From the NCBI GenBank assembly GCA_020351835.1, contig CP070669.1, positions 935,714 to 983,097 on the forward strand: a stretch of DNA of 47,384 nucleotides, read 5' to 3'. Source of the DNA: Nitrospirota bacterium (GTDB lineage: Bacteria > Nitrospirota > Thermodesulfovibrionia > Thermodesulfovibrionales > BMS3Bbin05). Position numbers and translations under genes: made by a program. Of this stretch, positions 7,634-16,220 are shown in pieces; within the stretch, counting starts at the first letter, position 1; every line of letters starts with the position of its first letter. The notes below the pieces were generated by a model. That model was given only the letters and a program-made list of their open reading frames with translations, was not told the DNA's origin and did not search any database.

Positions 7634-8938
7634 ATGACCGAAAAATACAGAGCATATACACTTAGAAATTTCAGAGAGATGCCACAGGCCCAATACCTCT
7701 CGGACGAGCAGATATTTGATATAGAGGTGGTCGGCCAGGTGTTCCCTTTTAAAACAAATAATTATGTTGTCGACAATCTCATCGAATGGGACAACATACC
7801 CCACGATCCCATGTTCGTTCTTACATTTCCGCAGAAAGGAATGCTGAAAAAAAGCCATTATGATGAGATGGCAGGGGTCATCAGGGCAGGTTCGGACCCA
7901 TCTGTAATAATAGAGACCGCTGACCGCATAAGATGGCAGCTGAACCCTCATCCGGCTGGGCAGATCGAACATAACATACCGGAGTACTGCGGGGAGAAGC
8001 TTGAAGGTATGCAGCACAAATATCAAGAGACAGTACTGTTCTTTCCTAACAGGGGGCAGACGTGTCACGCTTTTTGTACCTTCTGTTTCCGCTGGCCCCA
8101 GTTCGTAGGGATCGAGGAGCTAAAATTTGCGATGAAAGAAGTTGAGCCGCTGATAGGCTATATCAGAGAACATCAGGAGGTAACCGATCTCTTGTATACC
8201 GGTGGCGACCCTATGGTTATGAGGACGAAGAACATAGAGGAGTATATCAGACCAGTACTGGATGCTGATATCCACCATCTGAAAAGCATAAGGATAGGCA
8301 CAAAGGCACTATCCTACTGGCCGGACCGCTTTGTCAATGATTTTGACAGCGATGACCTGCTTTTTCTCTTCAGGGACATCGTAAGGTCCGGCAGACACCT
8401 TTCGATCATGGCTCATTTTAACCATCCTAACGAGCTTATTACACCTGAGGTCAGAGAGGCCATCAAAAGAATAAAAGGAACGGGAGCCGAGATAAGGACA
8501 CAGACCCCGCTCCTGAGGCACATAAATGACGATCCGAGGGACCTTGCTGAGATGTGGAGAGAACAGGTTGCACTAGGCTGTGTGCCATATTATCTGTTCG
8601 TTGTCCGGGATACAGGGGCTCAGCATTATTTCGGAGTACCGCTTGTGCGAGCATGGGAGATTTACCGGGACGCCTATAAGAACGTAAGCGGCCTTGCCAG
8701 GACGGTAAGGGGGCCATCAATGTCCGCGGGCCCGGGAAAGGTGCAGGTACTCGGCGTTGAGGAGATATACGGGTCCAAGGTTATGGTGCTTGATATGCTT
8801 CAGGGACGAGATCCTAACTGGGTCAAGAGGCCTTTCTTTGCCAAATATGATGAGGATGCAATGTGGCTTGAAGAACTCAAGCCGGCATTTGGTGCCGAAA
8901 AGTTCTTTTTCGAGGAAGAATTTTTCTCTGTCCGGTAA
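7634..8938 (+). CDS. KamA-family radical-SAM protein (lysine 2,3-aminomutase-like, substrate uncertain)
   Basis: 434 aa with CHAFCTFC (Cys144, 148, 151), the TGGDPMVM motif that follows the cluster in aminomutases, and the MAHFNHPNE and RTQTPLLRHIND segments typical of KamA. These enzymes use SAM, a [4Fe-4S] cluster and usually PLP to move an amino group. From memory of the clostridial enzyme, two Asp residues that grip the lysine side chain should sit near YYLFVVRDT and LARTVRGP. The second position appears to be Arg and the first is displaced, so lysine is doubtful. A good SD (GGAGG) precedes the ATG, 28 bases after panD, with likely co-transcription. Confidence 0.82.
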   Translation: MTEKYRAYTLRNFREMPQAQYLSDEQIFDIEVVGQVFPFKTNNYVVDNLIEWDNIPHDPMFVLTFPQKGMLKKSHYDEMAGVIRAGSDPSVIIETADRIRWQLNPHPAGQIEHNIPEYCGEKLEGMQHKYQETVLFFPNRGQTCHAFCTFCFRWPQFVGIEELKFAMKEVEPLIGYIREHQEVTDLLYTGGDPMVMRTKNIEEYIRPVLDADIHHLKSIRIGTKALSYWPDRFVNDFDSDDLLFLFRDIVRSGRHLSIMAHFNHPNELITPEVREAIKRIKGTGAEIRTQTPLLRHINDDPRDLAEMWREQVALGCVPYYLFVVRDTGAQHYFGVPLVRAWEIYRDAYKNVSGLARTVRGPSMSAGPGKVQVLGVEEIYGSKVMVLDMLQGRDPNWVKRPFFAKYDEDAMWLEELKPAFGAEKFFFEEEFFSVR

Positions 8939-8943
8939 CTCTT

Positions 8944-9081
8944 TTAGATCTCGCTCATCATTACCTTGACAAGCATCAATCTCTCTCGGAGTTCCATCTC
9001 GAGATAGAACGAGCTTTCCATAAGTGATCCGATTAGCTTGCTCAGTTTCTTCCTTTCAGCTATCCCCTTTATAAGGCTCAT
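8944..9081 (-). CDS. Hypothetical 45-aa protein
   Basis: A short frame, MSLIKGIAERKKLSKLIGSL near its start, with an AGAGGTGAG Shine-Dalgarno a few bases before the ATG. It is charged and helical, with many Glu/Arg/Leu/Met residues and no cysteines or membrane segment. It ends five bases from the stop of the KamA-like gene (convergent). It resembles small Spo0E-like or regulatory helical-hairpin peptides in character but carries no diagnostic motif. The SD is the main support. Confidence 0.42.
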   Translation of the reverse strand: MSLIKGIAERKKLSKLIGSLMESSFYLEMELRERLMLVKVMMSEI

Positions 9082-9268
9082 AGCTCACCTCTGACTATAT
9101 TTAAGCAATATATATGCCACCGATATTATAAATATGTAATACTAATTGTAATTATTTGAAATAAAAAGCAATTTATTTAAGCTCAGTTTCTCCGCTTTTG
9201 CAGGTCTATTTGTGATATGAAGCTTATTACATAAAAACATCGGAGGAATCCCCACAAATAATGTTTTC

Positions 9269-9298
9269 TTGACTATTGAACATAATGCAAGTTTTAAT
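9269..9298 (+). promoter_or_regulatory. Predicted promoter upstream of the MinD-like gene
   Basis: TTGACT (9269-9274), an 18-base spacer and TTTAAT (9293-9298), in an AT-rich 250-base intergenic stretch (9082-9330) that otherwise holds no gene I can support. Confidence 0.4.
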
Positions 9299-9330
9299 AT
9301 CATTATCACGGGGAACTTCAAAAAAGATCT

Positions 9331-10284
9331 ATGAGCCTATTTTTAGAAGAAAGCGTATCACCGGGGAAGAACGGCTGTGAGATATGGGCCATAGGCGGAG
9401 GGAAGGGTGGCACCGGAAAAAGCTTTTTTACCAGCAGTGTCGGCACTCATCTGGCGTCAAGCGGTAAAAGGGTCATCCTCATTGATGCTGATCTGGGAGG
9501 AGCCAACCTTCATTCATTCCTTGGGATAAACAGGCCCCGAACATCACTGACCGATTTTTTTGAGAAGAAGACCGCTTTAAACGATCTTATAGTCGGGACA
9601 GGGATATCTCATCTCGGTCTTGTGACAGGTGATCTCCACTCTCTCGATGCCGGCGCAATTAAGCATGCTCAAAAACAAAAACTGTTCAGACAGATAAGGG
9701 CCCTTGATACAGACTACATCCTTATCGACCTTGGTGCGGGTTCGCATTTTAATACGATCGACACATTTCTTGTCGCAGACAGGATGGTAGTTGTTATCGT
9801 ACCCGAGATAACGGCGATAGAGAACATGTACCATTTCATTAAGAACGTAATGTTCAGGAAGATAGGATCTTCACTGGCCACAATAGGACTGAAGCATGTT
9901 GTCCAGGAGACGTGGCAGGACAGGGCATCTTACGGAATAAAGAACATTAAGGAGCTGATAGATCATCTTAAAGGGGTATCATCAAGTATAAGGGATGTTC
10001 TTCAAAAGGAGTTCGACAACTTCAGGGTCAATCTGGTCCTTAACCAGGTAAGGAGCAGCCAGGATGTTACGATCGGTGTTTCGGTAAGGAGCATTCTGTT
10101 GAAGTATTTCGGCTTTGTTGCCAACTATGTGGGATATGTAGAGTATGACGATTGCATATGGAGCAGTATCAATAAGAAACGCCCTTTCATGATAGAGTAC
10201 GCCGGTTCGAGGTGCGCTAACGAGATAATGCGGGCATCGGATAACCTTGTAAGCGGAAAACAGCTTAAGGTGGTCAGGAGGTAA
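9331..10284 (+). CDS. MinD/ParA-family P-loop ATPase (FlhG-like)
   Basis: 317 aa. The deviant Walker A GGGKGGTGKS (residues 22-31), VILIDADLGGANLH (switch I/A') and YILIDLGAGS (Walker B) identify a membrane-cycling MinD/ParA ATPase. Positions after LGIN-RP resemble the FlhG/FleN and orphan MinD groups found in deltaproteobacteria. No flagellar, chemotaxis or minC/minE gene is nearby, so its cargo is unknown. The next gene starts two bases after its stop and presumably encodes the partner. The C-terminus lacks an obvious amphipathic membrane-targeting helix. Confidence 0.85.
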   Translation: MSLFLEESVSPGKNGCEIWAIGGGKGGTGKSFFTSSVGTHLASSGKRVILIDADLGGANLHSFLGINRPRTSLTDFFEKKTALNDLIVGTGISHLGLVTGDLHSLDAGAIKHAQKQKLFRQIRALDTDYILIDLGAGSHFNTIDTFLVADRMVVVIVPEITAIENMYHFIKNVMFRKIGSSLATIGLKHVVQETWQDRASYGIKNIKELIDHLKGVSSSIRDVLQKEFDNFRVNLVLNQVRSSQDVTIGVSVRSILLKYFGFVANYVGYVEYDDCIWSSINKKRPFMIEYAGSRCANEIMRASDNLVSGKQLKVVRR

Positions 10285-10286
10285 CA

Positions 10287-10838
10287 CTGGGCCCTGACGA
10301 TCTGAAAAAATACCTCTACGTTCTCGAGCTCGAGCAGGGCGCATCTTTAACGGATATCAAGAAGGCCTATCTTCATCTTAAAGAGCTGTATTCATCCGAG
10401 TCGATAGTAACGTTCCCCATTATTGACGAGTTCTCTGAAGATAACAGGGATGACATCCTCGCACAGATAGAGGATGCCCATAAAAGGCTTCTTGATCATT
10501 TCGATGAACTAAGCCGTCCGGCGAAGGAAAGTGAAAAAGACAGGTCTGCTGTTCAGGGGAATCTCGATTCGGAGTTCGACGACATTGAGTCTTATACGGG
10601 TGATGTGCTCAGGCAGATAAGGGAAAGACATGGAGTAGAGATATCGGATATATCACTGGCTACCAAGATTCGCTCACTATATCTTGAATGCATTGAGAAG
10701 GAAAAGTACGAAAGCCTGCCCCCCGAGGTCTATACAAGGGGGTTTGTCGTGGACTATGCAAGGTTCCTTCAGCTCGATCCCGAGCGCGTAGCAAAAGATT
10801 ACATGGCCCGCTTCAGGGAGTGGAGAGAAGGCAAATAA
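10287..10838 (+). CDS. J-like plus RodZ-type HTH_25 protein with CTG start codon
   Basis: The frame is open from a TAA at 10266 and has no ATG, GTG or TTG until 10605, which would delete half the protein. A perfect AGGAGG (10276-10281) lies five bases before CTG 10287, so I choose CTG; the product is 183 aa. Residues 1-40 (LKKYLYVLELEQGASLTDIKKAYLHLK) resemble a degenerate J-domain repeat without HPD. The middle is acidic linker. Residues 107-183 form an HTH_25 domain (IRERHGVEISDISLATKIR, then GFVVDYARFLQLDP) as in RodZ. Tight linkage to the MinD-like ATPase suggests a protein-placement or envelope module. Function is inferred only. Confidence 0.78.
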   Translation: MGPDDLKKYLYVLELEQGASLTDIKKAYLHLKELYSSESIVTFPIIDEFSEDNRDDILAQIEDAHKRLLDHFDELSRPAKESEKDRSAVQGNLDSEFDDIESYTGDVLRQIRERHGVEISDISLATKIRSLYLECIEKEKYESLPPEVYTRGFVVDYARFLQLDPERVAKDYMARFREWREGK

Positions 10839-10875
10839 TAGCAGCTTGCCCGAACCCCAGTCCGCATTAATTTTT

Positions 10876-10905
10876 TTGTAGTATTAGTACTTCCCGCACT
10901 ATAAA
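10876..10905 (+). promoter_or_regulatory. Possible leaderless promoter of the efflux operon
   Basis: TTGTAG (10876-10881), 18 bases, TATAAA (10900-10905). The -10 ends seven bases before ATG 10913 and no SD is present, so the transcript would start about at the ATG. Confidence 0.38.
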
Positions 10906-10912
10906 ATATATC

Positions 10913-12178
10913 ATGGCACTTGACCATATAAGAATAATACCGCTTGTTATGTTGATCATCCTTCTTCCGTTACCAACATATGCCGATGAAACGATCTCAT
11001 GGCAGGAATGCGTCGAAAGGGCGCAGAACCACAATCCTGACCTGCATATTGCCCGTGAGCTTGTTATCAGGTCTGCAGCAGATCTTAAGATCACCAGAAG
11101 CGAAGCTCTTCCTGATGTTAGGGGAGAAATGGCATATGAAAGATCTGATTCCTCATCGGGCGGAGAAAGAGATACATATTCGGCAGGCATATCGGCTAGA
11201 CAGATGATCTTTGACGGGTTCAGGACCTCAAATGAGGTCAGCGCGGCCAGGGCGAGTGAAGATTCAGCAAGGTATCGCTACAAGATCATCTCGTCAGATG
11301 TGCGGTTAAAACTGCGAACAGCGTTTGTTGAGCTTCTCCGGGCACAGGAGCTCTTAAAGATAACCGGAGAGATCGTATCACGCAGGGAACAGAACGCAGA
11401 GCTGGTACGGCTTCGCTATGAGGCGGGCCGCGAGCACAGAGGTTCTCTTCTTACTGCAGAGGCTAACCTTGCTCAGTCCGAGTTCGACTCGGAGCAGGCA
11501 CGCAGGAAAGTTGCGCTGTCACGCAGATCATTATCACTCGTGATCGGCAGGGATATTTCAGATGGAGTTGTTGCCGAAGGTGCTTTGCAGTTGATTAGCA
11601 TGCCTGATGTATCGGTCGATATAAGTACATTGGCGGATATGCATCCTGTTGTTAATGAGCTGGCCGCATTAAGGGTTACGGCAATGTTTCAGGCCAGAGC
11701 CGCAAAAGGGGACTATTACCCGAGTCTCTACCTTAACGCCCGTATCGGCGTGTCCGATGAGACCTGGCCTCCGGAAGAGGATGAGTGGTCAGCCGGACTT
11801 CAGCTCTCCTACCCTTTTTATGAGGGCGGGGCCCGGAGTGCAAGGGTCCTGCGTGCAGATGCCCTGGCCAGGCAAACCGAGGCCGAGATGAAAAGCGGCC
11901 GTAATGAGATAATTGAAAAACTTGATACGGCAAAAGCGGATTTGAATGAAGCGATGTCATTTGTAAAAGTACAAAGGAAGTTCCTTGAGGCATCGAGGGA
12001 ACGAGCTAATATAGCACGGGCCCAATACGGATCAGGTCTGATAAGTTTTGATACGTGGACGATCATTGAGGACGAGATCGCGAGAAAAGAAGTATCATAC
12101 CTTGAGGCCCTGTATAATGCACATCTTGCGGCTGCGGAGTGGGTACATTCCAAAGGAGGAACACTGGAAGATGAATAA
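10913..12178 (+). CDS. TolC-family outer membrane efflux protein
   Basis: 421 aa with a Sec signal peptide (hydrophobic residues about 8-21, cleavage after TYA), then two copies of the outer-membrane-efflux repeat, long helices rich in Ala/Glu/Arg and the beta-barrel segments typical of TolC trimers. YPSLYLNARIG and LQLSYPFYEGG are family landmarks. It is the outer membrane channel of the tripartite pump encoded by the next two genes; the stop overlaps the adaptor start by eight bases. No SD precedes ATG 10913, and later in-frame ATGs would remove the signal peptide. Confidence 0.88.
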   Translation: MALDHIRIIPLVMLIILLPLPTYADETISWQECVERAQNHNPDLHIARELVIRSAADLKITRSEALPDVRGEMAYERSDSSSGGERDTYSAGISARQMIFDGFRTSNEVSAARASEDSARYRYKIISSDVRLKLRTAFVELLRAQELLKITGEIVSRREQNAELVRLRYEAGREHRGSLLTAEANLAQSEFDSEQARRKVALSRRSLSLVIGRDISDGVVAEGALQLISMPDVSVDISTLADMHPVVNELAALRVTAMFQARAAKGDYYPSLYLNARIGVSDETWPPEEDEWSAGLQLSYPFYEGGARSARVLRADALARQTEAEMKSGRNEIIEKLDTAKADLNEAMSFVKVQRKFLEASRERANIARAQYGSGLISFDTWTIIEDEIARKEVSYLEALYNAHLAAAEWVHSKGGTLEDE

Positions 12179-13142
12179 AAAGTACATTGCCGTTATAGTG
12201 GTTGCGCTTGTTGCAGCGGTCCTTGTGATATATGCAACGAAAGATAGCGATGGGCCGCAGATAAATATCAAACGTTTGAGTCCCGAGAGGGGTGACATCA
12301 GCGTTACCTTCAGTACCACAGGTATTTTGGACGCTCAGAACATGCTTGAAATAAAGCCTCCGGTGAACGGGCGGATAGAAGAGGTATTAGTGCGTGAAGG
12401 TGATAAAGTATCTTCGGGAGCGGTTATCGCTCTCATGAGCTCGACCGAGCGTGCAGCATTATTGGATTCTGCGCGTGCTCAGGGGGCTGAAGCACTTGCA
12501 TACTGGGAAGAGGTTTACAAGGCGACACCTCTGGTATCCCCGATACCGGGCGAGGTGATAGTGAGGGCAATAGAGCCCGGACAGACGGTTACCGCTAATG
12601 ATCCTATTATTGTCATCTCTGACCGGCTGATAGTCAAGGCCCAGTTCGACGAGACAGATATCGGGCGTGTCAAGATCGGTCAGCAGGCATATATCAGTAT
12701 AGATGCATATCCCGAACGGATGATACCGGGCAGGATAGATCACATTGGATATGAATCAAAACTTGTGAATAACGTTACGATCTATGATGTGGATATTATT
12801 CCGGAACAGGTCCCGCATTTCTTCAGGTCGGGAATGAGCGCAACAGTTGAGGTGGTTGAACAAAAAAAGAGCGATGTTCTCATCATTCCTCTTGGTTCAA
12901 TAATAACCGATGGAACTAAGAGCTATGTACTTACAGATGATAAAGCAGGCGGGCCTGGTGTGCGTAAGGAAGTAAAGGTCGGCCTTAGTAATGGTAACGT
13001 TGCTGAGATCATTAGCGGACTGTCTGAGGAAGATGTAGTGATATCACAGCAGAGGAACTATTCACCTCCAAAGAGATCTATCAACTCCAGTCCTTTCATG
13101 TTCGGCGGGCCTCGAAAAAAACAGAATGATAAGACTCAGTAA
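12171..13142 (+). CDS. macA: MacA-like periplasmic adaptor (RND/HlyD-family membrane fusion protein)
   Basis: 323 aa from ATG 12171, preceded by AGGAGG about ten bases upstream; the frame extends further upstream without support. A single N-terminal membrane helix (residues 5-22) anchors it in the inner membrane. The lipoyl-like halves are VNGRIEEVLVREGDKVSSG and PIPGEVIVRAIEPGQTV. The hairpin between them is very short (about 35 residues) compared with E. coli MacA, so contact with TolC may differ. Beta-barrel and membrane-proximal domains follow. It overlaps the transporter gene by 17 bases. Confidence 0.82.
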   Translation: MNKKYIAVIVVALVAAVLVIYATKDSDGPQINIKRLSPERGDISVTFSTTGILDAQNMLEIKPPVNGRIEEVLVREGDKVSSGAVIALMSSTERAALLDSARAQGAEALAYWEEVYKATPLVSPIPGEVIVRAIEPGQTVTANDPIIVISDRLIVKAQFDETDIGRVKIGQQAYISIDAYPERMIPGRIDHIGYESKLVNNVTIYDVDIIPEQVPHFFRSGMSATVEVVEQKKSDVLIIPLGSIITDGTKSYVLTDDKAGGPGVRKEVKVGLSNGNVAEIISGLSEEDVVISQQRNYSPPKRSINSSPFMFGGPRKKQNDKTQ

Positions 13143-15084
13143 TATCTCGAAGACCTACAGAAGCGGCCGACACTCTGTTCATGCTCTGAAGAACGTGTCT
13201 ATAGATATCAAAGCCGGAGAGTTCGTTGCCATCATGGGGCAGTCCGGTTCCGGCAAGTCGACCCTCCTTCATACGATGGGCTTTCTTGACCGGCCGGATA
13301 CAGGATCATATACATTCTTCGGGAAAGAGACCACAGAGCTTGAAGATGATGAACTTGCACAGCTACGCAACACTGTAGTGGGATTCGTTTTTCAGCAGTT
13401 CCACCTGCTTAGCAGGGCGAGTGCTGCTGATAACGCTGCATTGCCTCTGACGTATGCCGGCAGGATATCAGAAAAGGACAGAGCTATCAAAAGGCTGAAC
13501 TCGGTCGGTCTTAGCGAAAGGATAACACATAGACCCAGCGAACTCTCGGGAGGTGAACAGCAACGTGTCGCAATAGCCAGGGCACTTGTTAACGATCCTG
13601 TCGTCATTTTTGCCGATGAGCCTACGGGAAACCTTGATTCTAAAAGCCAGGAAGAGATCATGCATATTCTGAGTGATCTAAATGAAGAGGGGAACACTAT
13701 CATAATGGTGACCCATGAGCATGAAGTAGCTGATTACGCCAAACGCATAATCAAAATGCGAGACGGAGAGGTGGTATCCGACGAATTTACCGGCGATAAG
13801 AGCGAGGAGGTCGCCGTATCCTCAGATGCTATTGAAGAGTGCCTGGAGGGCAGAAGGATGACCGTCGGCCGTATTCGAATGTACGATTATATTAAGCAGG
13901 CTCTGAATGCGATCACAGCGCATAAGATGAGGTCTTTCCTGTCGATGCTAGGCATACTTATAGGGGTGGGTGCAGTTATCGCTATGCTGGCATTGGGTCA
14001 GGGAGCAAAGGATGCTCTTGAGAAACGCCTTAAGTCACTCGGGTCTAACCTTCTGTCAGTAAGGGGAGGGTCGGTAAGGGTAAGGGGAGTTGCTACGGAA
14101 GCGGGTTCGGTCACCAGGTTCACGTTCGCTGATGTAGAGGCTGTAAGAGATATTCCTCTTGTAAAGAGCGTATCTGCACTTGTCAGGGGAAGTGGTCAGC
14201 TTGTTTATAAAGATAATAACTGGAATACAAGGATAGAAGGTGTAGGGTATGATTACGGTGAGATGCGCGCCGCCGTTCCGGAAATAGGAAGGTGGTTCAC
14301 AAGAGAGGAGATCCAGAAGAAGGATAAGGTCGTTATCTTGGGAATAACCGTTGCTGGAAAGCTGTTTGGTCAGCAGAACCCTATCGGCGAGACCATCAAG
14401 ATCAACCGCCTTAACTTCAATGTGATAGGGTTACTGCCGGAAAAGGGGCAAAGTGCATGGAGCGACAGGGATGATGTTATAGTCATACCCGTTACAACGG
14501 CTATGTACAGGGTCCTCGGCAAGAACTATCTTGACGGGTTCTATGCCGAGGCCGTTGACGAATATTCAGTGGAAGGAGCACAGAATGCGATCGAACGGCT
14601 GATCACTAAAAGGCACAGGATCCCCGCTAATGACAAGGACTCCTTTTACATACGTAATATGAGCGAGATCCAGGAGACACTTCAGGCCACGACGCAGACG
14701 ATGAACACGCTTTTGGGTGCTATAGCTGCAATATCCCTGATAGTCGGCGGTATCGGTATTATGAACATAATGCTCGTATCGGTGACAGAGCGCACACGTG
14801 AGATCGGCCTTCGTAAGGCGCTCGGTGCGCGGTCGAGGGATATCATGATCCAGTTCCTTATCGAAGCTGTTACAATGACCTTCAGCGGCGGGCTTATCGG
14901 TATCGCCATCGGTGTGGGTTCTGCACTTGTAATGACCTTGTTCGTAGGGTGGTCAACAAAGGTCACAGCTGTCAGCATAGTCCTGGCTACATTCTTCTCT
15001 GTTATGGTAGGTATAGGGTTCGGGCTCTGGCCTGCACACAAGGCATCAAGGCTGAACCCTGTTGAGGCTTTAAGATATGAATGA
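13126..15084 (+). CDS. macB: MacB-type ABC transporter, ATPase fused to permease
   Basis: 652 aa. The N-terminal nucleotide-binding domain shows GQSGSGKST (Walker A, 38-46), a Q-loop FQQFHLL, the signature LSGGEQQ and Walker B VVIFADEPTGN, ending near residue 230. The membrane part has one helix (about 265-290), a large periplasmic domain (about 290-520) and three C-terminal helices containing the FtsX-type stretch ERTREIGLRKALGA. This is the mechanotransmission architecture of MacB, which expels macrolides, peptides, haem precursors or lipoproteins from the periplasm through TolC. The substrate is not readable. Confidence 0.9.
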   Translation: MIRLSNISKTYRSGRHSVHALKNVSIDIKAGEFVAIMGQSGSGKSTLLHTMGFLDRPDTGSYTFFGKETTELEDDELAQLRNTVVGFVFQQFHLLSRASAADNAALPLTYAGRISEKDRAIKRLNSVGLSERITHRPSELSGGEQQRVAIARALVNDPVVIFADEPTGNLDSKSQEEIMHILSDLNEEGNTIIMVTHEHEVADYAKRIIKMRDGEVVSDEFTGDKSEEVAVSSDAIEECLEGRRMTVGRIRMYDYIKQALNAITAHKMRSFLSMLGILIGVGAVIAMLALGQGAKDALEKRLKSLGSNLLSVRGGSVRVRGVATEAGSVTRFTFADVEAVRDIPLVKSVSALVRGSGQLVYKDNNWNTRIEGVGYDYGEMRAAVPEIGRWFTREEIQKKDKVVILGITVAGKLFGQQNPIGETIKINRLNFNVIGLLPEKGQSAWSDRDDVIVIPVTTAMYRVLGKNYLDGFYAEAVDEYSVEGAQNAIERLITKRHRIPANDKDSFYIRNMSEIQETLQATTQTMNTLLGAIAAISLIVGGIGIMNIMLVSVTERTREIGLRKALGARSRDIMIQFLIEAVTMTFSGGLIGIAIGVGSALVMTLFVGWSTKVTAVSIVLATFFSVMVGIGFGLWPAHKASRLNPVEALRYE

Positions 15085-15099
15085 TAGAAGGTAGGTATT

Positions 15100-16119
15100 A
15101 TGGACCTGTTGGTATGGGTAGGGATAATATTCTGCGTATCGCAATCTGCTATGTTCTCAGGCCTTAATCTTGCCCTTTTCAGTATTACAAGATTAAGGCT
15201 CGAGGTCGAAGCTGCTGGAGGGGACCGTAACGCTGAGAGAATACTGATAGCCAGGCAGGATTCTAACTTCCTCCTGACGACCGTGCTATGGGGGAATGTC
15301 GGAATAAATGTTCTTTTGACACTTCTGTCAAAATCTGTTATGGCCGGGGTTGCAGCATTCTTCTTTTCAACTTTTGTGATCACTTTTATCGGGGAGATAT
15401 TGCCACAGGCATATTTTTCAAGAAATGCCATAAGGATGGGCTCATTACTTCTTCCCGTATTGAAATTCTATCAATTTCTTTTGTATCCGGCCGCAAAACC
15501 ATCTGCAAAGATACTTGATTGGTGGATAGGGCCGGAAGGTATTCAGTATTTTCGTGAAAAAAGCCTTCGAGCCCTTATAAAAAAGCATATAGAATCTGAA
15601 GATGCCGATATTGACAGGATAGAGGGCGTCGGTGCATTGAACTTTCTTGCTATCGATGATGTTCTGATCAGTAAGGAGGGAGAGCCGGTAGACATACTGA
15701 GCATTATCGAGATGCCGGTCGTTGACGGAGCGATCAAGTTCCCCGACTTCGAGCGCAGTGCGCAAGACCCTTTTATGATGAAGGTCCAGGCCTCCGGTAG
15801 GAAATGGGTCATACTTGTTGATGATAAAGGGGAGCCTGTCTATGTTCTGGATGCCGACGCATTCCTTCGCGATGCGCTGTTTGAAGAGAGAGGTTTCATC
15901 CCTTTCAGGTACTGTCATCGGCCTGTAGTGGTCAGGGACCCTAAGCAGAGGATCGGCAATGTGATATCAAAGCTCCGGGTAGAGTCCAGACTGGCAGGCG
16001 ACGATGTTATAGAAAAAGACATTATTCTTCTATGGGGTGACAGCCCGAGGATAATAACCGGTGCAGACCTGTTGGGGAGGTTATTGAGAGGGATCACTTT
16101 CAGAAAAGGCCAGAGTTAG
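15100..16119 (+). CDS. DUF21/CNNM-domain membrane protein with degenerate CBS-like region
   Basis: 339 aa following macB by 15 bases with a good SD (GAAGGTAGG). Residues 1-150 carry DUF21 with four hydrophobic segments (AMFSGLNLALFSI, VLWGNVGINVLLTLL, FFFSTFVITFIGEILPQ, and 110-130). DUF21 is the Mg/Co-transport-linked domain of CNNM/CorC. The C-terminal half has CBS-like strands (MKVQASGRKWVILVDDKGEP) but no clear second CBS and no CorC_HlyC domain, unlike the 439-aa homologue at 19859. It may be a divalent-cation transporter; placement in the efflux operon could be incidental. Confidence 0.75.
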   Translation: MDLLVWVGIIFCVSQSAMFSGLNLALFSITRLRLEVEAAGGDRNAERILIARQDSNFLLTTVLWGNVGINVLLTLLSKSVMAGVAAFFFSTFVITFIGEILPQAYFSRNAIRMGSLLLPVLKFYQFLLYPAAKPSAKILDWWIGPEGIQYFREKSLRALIKKHIESEDADIDRIEGVGALNFLAIDDVLISKEGEPVDILSIIEMPVVDGAIKFPDFERSAQDPFMMKVQASGRKWVILVDDKGEPVYVLDADAFLRDALFEERGFIPFRYCHRPVVVRDPKQRIGNVISKLRVESRLAGDDVIEKDIILLWGDSPRIITGADLLGRLLRGITFRKGQS

Positions 16120-16220
16120 CATTGAATAAATAATATCGCGAGCAAATGATCTCTGTATGTACTTAGTTGTATTACCGGTTTAACTCATGTAACATAAAAA
16201 TGAATGATGAGGAACATTAG

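Noticed and set aside
14682-15431. 249-codon minus-strand frame opposite the macB end and the DUF21 gene
   Set aside because: It crosses two clearly coding plus-strand genes and has a Ser/Thr/Ile-rich composition typical of antisense translation.
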